This document shows positions 6,482-9,625 of a DNA stretch of 9,625 bases, piece after piece. Each line of letters opens with the position of its first letter. Position 1 is the stretch's first letter. Source of the stretch: Bacteroidales bacterium (lineage in GTDB: Bacteria; Bacteroidota; Bacteroidia; Bacteroidales; UBA7960); contig SLOR01000030.1 of NCBI GenBank assembly GCA_007132395.1, forward strand, positions 1 to 9,625, read 5' to 3'. The notes beneath the pieces are model-generated. The model was not told where the DNA came from. It made no database searches and saw only the letters and a list, made by a program, of their open reading frames with translations. Position numbers and translations under genes: made by a program.

Positions 6482-6529
6482 CAATTCAATTTAAAATCCG
6501 TTAATTAGATACAAGAATAAAGAAGAATT

Positions 6530-8647
6530 ATGGCTGTTATAGGAAAAATCAGAAGTTATTCCGGACTACTTATCGCGGTGATTGGTGTAGCCCTTGCGGC
6601 ATTTGTACTGGGCGATTTCATGGGCTATGGACCCACCGGGGCACAAACCATGGAAGTGGGCTCGGTAGGAAAATCAAAAATCACCTATCCTGAATTTGAA
6701 AACAGGGTAGCCCAGCAAAGTGAAAACTGGCGTCAGCAAACCGGAAACCAAACGATTGGTCAAAGGGAAACATTCCAGATAAGACAGCAGGTATGGAACC
6801 AAATGCTCAGAGAAATTCTCCTGGGCAGGGAATTTGAAAGCCTTGGTATGGATGTTTCTCCCGATGAACTCACCGACCTGGTTATCGGACGCGACCCCCA
6901 CCCTGCTATCCTGCAAAGTTTTTCCAACCCTGCCGATGGTACTTTCGACCGCCAGATGGTAATCGAATTTATTCAGAACCTCGATATGATGGAGCCCTCC
7001 ATGCAGCAGCAGTGGTTTATGTTGGAAGAATTTATCAAGCAGCAAAGGAAAGAAACAAAATATCACACCCTTATCAGCAAGGGCTATTTTATGCCTGATA
7101 TGCTGGCCAGCGCCGACTATCAGAATAAAAACGCCGATGTTGATATCAGGCTCATCGTGAAAAGATTCAACGAAGTTGACGATACCCTTGTTTCGGTTTC
7201 CGATCGCGACCTGCGCAACGCATATAACGAGCACAAAAACCGCTTCAAGCGCGAAGCTTCAAGAGATTTGGAGTATGTTGTGTTCCCGGTGTTCCCCTCC
7301 GAGCAGGACAGGGAGCAGATCCTCAGAGAAACAGAAAGACTCAAGCAGGATTTTGTGCAAACCGACGATGTGGTTTCCTTTATCAATGCCAACTCCGACG
7401 CCCGCTTTGATGCTTCATACTACGCTCCCGGACAACTTTCCCCCACCATTGACGAGTTCATGTTTAATGCTGAACCAGGAGACTTTTACGGACCCTACGA
7501 AGAAAACAATGCTTTTGTAGTAGCTATGTTGCACGACGTGCAGTTTCGTCCCGATTCCATGAAAGCCTCCCATATTCTTATTGGCTTTCAGGGTTCCATG
7601 GCAGCCGGTCCGGAAACAACCATCAACCGTCAGCAGGCTCAGGCAAAGGCTGACAGCATCCTGAATGTGGTAAGAAGAGCCCCCGCGCGCTTCGGACAAC
7701 TGGCCGTTGAACTTTCTGACGACCCCTCTGCCGCAGGCAACCAGGGCGACCTGGGATGGTTCCCCGACGGAGCTATGGTGGAAGCTTTCACCGAAGGTGT
7801 TGTAAACACCCCGGTTAACGGGTTCACCGTTGCCGAATCTGAGTTTGGTTTCCATATCATTCAGGTTACCGGAAAATCTGCTGCCAGTAAAAAAGTACAG
7901 GTGGCAAAACTTACCCGCGACATTGATTACAGCAGTCAGACCTACCAAAGGGTATACGGCGAAGCAAGTGCCTTTGCCAGCCTTCTCAGACAGAAAAAAG
8001 ACTTTGATGCTGCAGTAGAAGAAAAAGGACTGGCCAAAAGAGTGGTGGATAATATTCGCCCCATGGACAATGCCATCCCCGGAATTGACAACCCCAGAAC
8101 CATTATTCAGTGGGCTTTCAATGAACGCACCCAAAAAGGTGATCACTCGCAGATTTTCGACCTGGATGGTCGTTTCGTAATTGCCTCTGTTACTAAGGTA
8201 AGAGAAGAAGGTGTTCCCTCACTGGACGATATCCGCAGCGAAATAATGGGTATTGCAACCCGCGAAAAGAAAGCTGAGTATATAACCAACATGTTTAAAC
8301 AACAAGGTAACAGCCTGGAAGAAATGGCCAGCGGCACCAACCAGGAAATCCGCAGCCTCGAAGCCATTCGCTTCAACCAGAACAGCTTGCCAGGTTACGG
8401 TAACGAACCCGCGGTTGTGGGTGCAGCTTTTGCCATCGAGCCCAACAGCGGCCCCCATGCAGTAAAAGGAACTGCTGGTGTTTTCATGGTGGAAGTTACC
8501 CGCAGAGAAAAAGCTGTTGAACCCCAAACCTGGACAACACAGCGCACACAGCTCAAAAATGCTTTCCGCAACAGAGTGCCAGGCGACGCTTTCAGAGCCA
8601 TTGAAGAGAGCGCCAATATAGAAGACAACAGACATCGCTTCTATTAA
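6530..8647 (+). CDS. ppiD: Membrane-anchored parvulin-type peptidyl-prolyl isomerase (PpiD/SurA-like)
   Basis: The 705-residue protein has a short N-terminus, one membrane anchor (about residues 11-29) and then a long periplasmic part, the PpiD layout. A SurA_N-like chaperone region begins near residue 42 (VGKSKITYPEFENRVA). Residues about 248-342 look like a degenerate parvulin domain (YVVFPVFPSEQ to the acidic DFYGPYEENN). The best parvulin domain covers about 344-448, with ASHILI, ARFGQLAVELSDDPSA, NQGDLGWFPDGAMV and EFGFHIIQV, all family hallmarks. Two further parvulin-like stretches occur near 464-573 and 600-664. It is longer than E. coli PpiD (623 residues), as expected for the Bacteroidota version. 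The likely role is folding or escorting newly exported proteins, including outer-membrane proteins, which fits the barrel and LptC genes upstream. It has its own promoter box and a strong terminator, so it is probably monocistronic. Confidence 0.92.
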   Translation: MAVIGKIRSYSGLLIAVIGVALAAFVLGDFMGYGPTGAQTMEVGSVGKSKITYPEFENRVAQQSENWRQQTGNQTIGQRETFQIRQQVWNQMLREILLGREFESLGMDVSPDELTDLVIGRDPHPAILQSFSNPADGTFDRQMVIEFIQNLDMMEPSMQQQWFMLEEFIKQQRKETKYHTLISKGYFMPDMLASADYQNKNADVDIRLIVKRFNEVDDTLVSVSDRDLRNAYNEHKNRFKREASRDLEYVVFPVFPSEQDREQILRETERLKQDFVQTDDVVSFINANSDARFDASYYAPGQLSPTIDEFMFNAEPGDFYGPYEENNAFVVAMLHDVQFRPDSMKASHILIGFQGSMAAGPETTINRQQAQAKADSILNVVRRAPARFGQLAVELSDDPSAAGNQGDLGWFPDGAMVEAFTEGVVNTPVNGFTVAESEFGFHIIQVTGKSAASKKVQVAKLTRDIDYSSQTYQRVYGEASAFASLLRQKKDFDAAVEEKGLAKRVVDNIRPMDNAIPGIDNPRTIIQWAFNERTQKGDHSQIFDLDGRFVIASVTKVREEGVPSLDDIRSEIMGIATREKKAEYITNMFKQQGNSLEEMASGTNQEIRSLEAIRFNQNSLPGYGNEPAVVGAAFAIEPNSGPHAVKGTAGVFMVEVTRREKAVEPQTWTTQRTQLKNAFRNRVPGDAFRAIEESANIEDNRHRFY

Positions 8648-8670
8648 CAGACAGCGAATCACATAATCTT

Positions 8671-8706
8671 AAAAAAACCCGCTTTCTCACCAAGGCGGGT
8701 TTTTTT
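8671..8706 (+). terminator. Intrinsic terminator after the PPIase gene
   Basis: AAAAAAACCCGC (8671-8682) pairs perfectly with GCGGGTTTTTTT (8695-8706). Three more pairs (8683-8685 with 8692-8694, one a T-G wobble) narrow the loop to CTCACC. The CCCGC/GCGGG core with a T7 run is a classical terminator, 24 bases past the stop codon. Because the A and T tracts flank it symmetrically it could work in both directions, though no minus-strand gene is visible on the right. Confidence 0.93.
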
Positions 8707-8795
8707 GTACCTTTACCGGGCACTCGCAGTAATTCACTTTCCCCATTGCAGTGTGAAAGAAAGCCAAATCGAAACCTTAAAAAACGATCCGCCTT

Positions 8796-9625
8796 ATGCA
8801 AATGACGCAATCGCACCTGAAAACGTTGATGATAGATGCCTCCACCGGCTTTTACAAAACCCTGCGCCATGAAATCGGAAACTTCTGGGGCCCTGTTGAT
8901 TTGGGCATCCATCTGGCCAAAAAACATGACAGCCTGAATATTGGAACCGGCCTGCTGGCAGGTTCTATTTTCCCCGGATCCAACCGTTTAATCTTTAACG
9001 GTTTTAGCCCCAGCTGGCATGGGTTTTATGTTTCGTCAATGGGCGGAGCAGGACTGGTATTCGACAACCTGGGGCTCAACATGGTTTCCATTACCGGCAA
9101 GGCTGCTACCCCTTCGGTAATCTATCTCAACAGGATACATGGCGAAGAAATAGAAGTGGAGATAGTACCTGTACGGTTGCGCAAAACCTGGGAAGAAGGA
9201 CGCAAAGGGGTGTACTCTATGATGGAGAATACGCTGGAGATGTTTCGCGACCGATACGAAAATGACCCCCGCATTCTGGCCACAGGCCCTGCATCACTTT
9301 ACACCGATTTTGGTGCCATCGCCTCGGCACCCATTCGCAAGGGCGTAGTTACCTATGTGGATTGCTGGGCAGGAAGAGGAGGCTTCGGCACCAAGCTGCT
9401 GCAACAACACGGCATCGCCGCCATCATTTACGGAGGCACCTATGTGGATGAAGATTTCCGCGACCGCAACGTAGCCGACTCCTGGTTCCAGGATCGCTTT
9501 CAGAAAAAGCTCTCGGCCAAAGATATTGAAACCACCACCAAATACCGCTACGACCCGGCATTTAACACAGGTGGAACATTTGGCGTAAACTTCACTACCA
9601 TTCAGGATTACATAATTGCCTTCAA
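8796..9625 (+). CDS. aor: Aldehyde:ferredoxin oxidoreductase (tungsten-dependent family), N-terminal part
   Basis: The frame is open to the window edge, giving 276 codons plus two bases of a family usually near 600 residues or longer. AOR enzymes oxidise aldehydes to acids with a tungsten bis-pterin cofactor and reduce ferredoxin. Visible hallmarks are GTGLLAGSIFPGSNRLIFNG (residues 50-69), SSMGGAGLVF (80-89, the pterin-contact Gly-Gly turn), GKAATPSVIYL (101-111), TGPASLYTDFGAIASAP (163-179) and WAGRGGFGTKLL (191-202). The 4Fe-4S cysteines expected near residue 290 and in the C-terminal half are outside the window, so catalytic completeness cannot be judged. The ATG at 8796 is chosen because an in-frame TAA at 8778-8780 bars an earlier start; ATG 8802 is an alternative. 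No exact -7 box lies upstream; TACCTTTA (8708-8715) is one base off. Substrate unknown. Confidence 0.9.
   Translation, partial: MQMTQSHLKTLMIDASTGFYKTLRHEIGNFWGPVDLGIHLAKKHDSLNIGTGLLAGSIFPGSNRLIFNGFSPSWHGFYVSSMGGAGLVFDNLGLNMVSITGKAATPSVIYLNRIHGEEIEVEIVPVRLRKTWEEGRKGVYSMMENTLEMFRDRYENDPRILATGPASLYTDFGAIASAPIRKGVVTYVDCWAGRGGFGTKLLQQHGIAAIIYGGTYVDEDFRDRNVADSWFQDRFQKKLSAKDIETTTKYRYDPAFNTGGTFGVNFTTIQDYIIAF

Noticed and set aside
7415..8146. Minus-strand 243-codon frame
   Set aside because: It is antisense to the PPIase gene, whose domains are clearly recognisable, and its product resembles no family I know.
8707..8795. Tungsten/molybdenum cofactor riboswitch upstream of the AOR gene
   Set aside because: The space is only 89 bases, shorter than the known Moco-type riboswitch, and I see no matching stem arrangement.

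Overview
The window reads as chromosomal DNA from a member of the Bacteroidota, most likely class Bacteroidia (an environmental Marinilabiliales/Bacteroidales-like anaerobe is my guess). The grounds are four boxes matching the Bacteroidota -7 consensus TAnnTTTG, the near absence of Shine-Dalgarno sequences, and a gene order I recognise from this class: coaX, outer-membrane protein, TPR protein, lptC, HlyC/CorC-type membrane protein, PpiD/SurA-type chaperone. All complete protein genes are on the + strand. The only minus-strand gene is a tRNA cut by the left edge.

Layout. Positions 1-65 are tRNA-Phe(GAA), minus strand, with its own promoter to the right. Positions 66-462 are non-coding and hold two divergent promoters. 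Positions 463-4622 form a tight gene run: type III pantothenate kinase, an outer-membrane beta-barrel protein whose start overlaps coaX by 20 bases, a periplasmic TPR protein, and an LptC-like lipoprotein 4 bases further on. Positions 4710-5972 encode a CNNM/CBS/CorC-HlyC membrane protein with a GTG start and its own -7 box. Positions 5951-6315 are an exact-period 66-bp tandem array that begins inside the last codons of that gene. Positions 6316-6529 are a promoter region. Positions 6530-8647 encode a large membrane-anchored parvulin-type peptidyl-prolyl isomerase, closed by a strong intrinsic terminator at 8671-8706. From 8796 to the window end runs the N-terminal part of a tungsten-type aldehyde:ferredoxin oxidoreductase, cut by the edge.

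How the genes fit together. Apart from the CoA-biosynthesis kinase and the oxidoreductase, the genes are envelope genes: a barrel protein, a periplasmic TPR protein, an LPS-transport bridge component, a membrane transporter-like protein and a periplasmic folding factor for outer-membrane proteins. This is an ordinary housekeeping neighbourhood rather than a defence or mobile island.

The points that deserve attention are (1) a 66-bp tandem array made from the 3' end of the CorC-like gene plus a REP-like hairpin, (2) a terminator-shaped hairpin with a T7 tract inside the signal-peptide codons of lptC, and (3) a pantothenate kinase in which the residue at the expected catalytic aspartate is glutamine. 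I saw no convincing undescribed multi-gene system.
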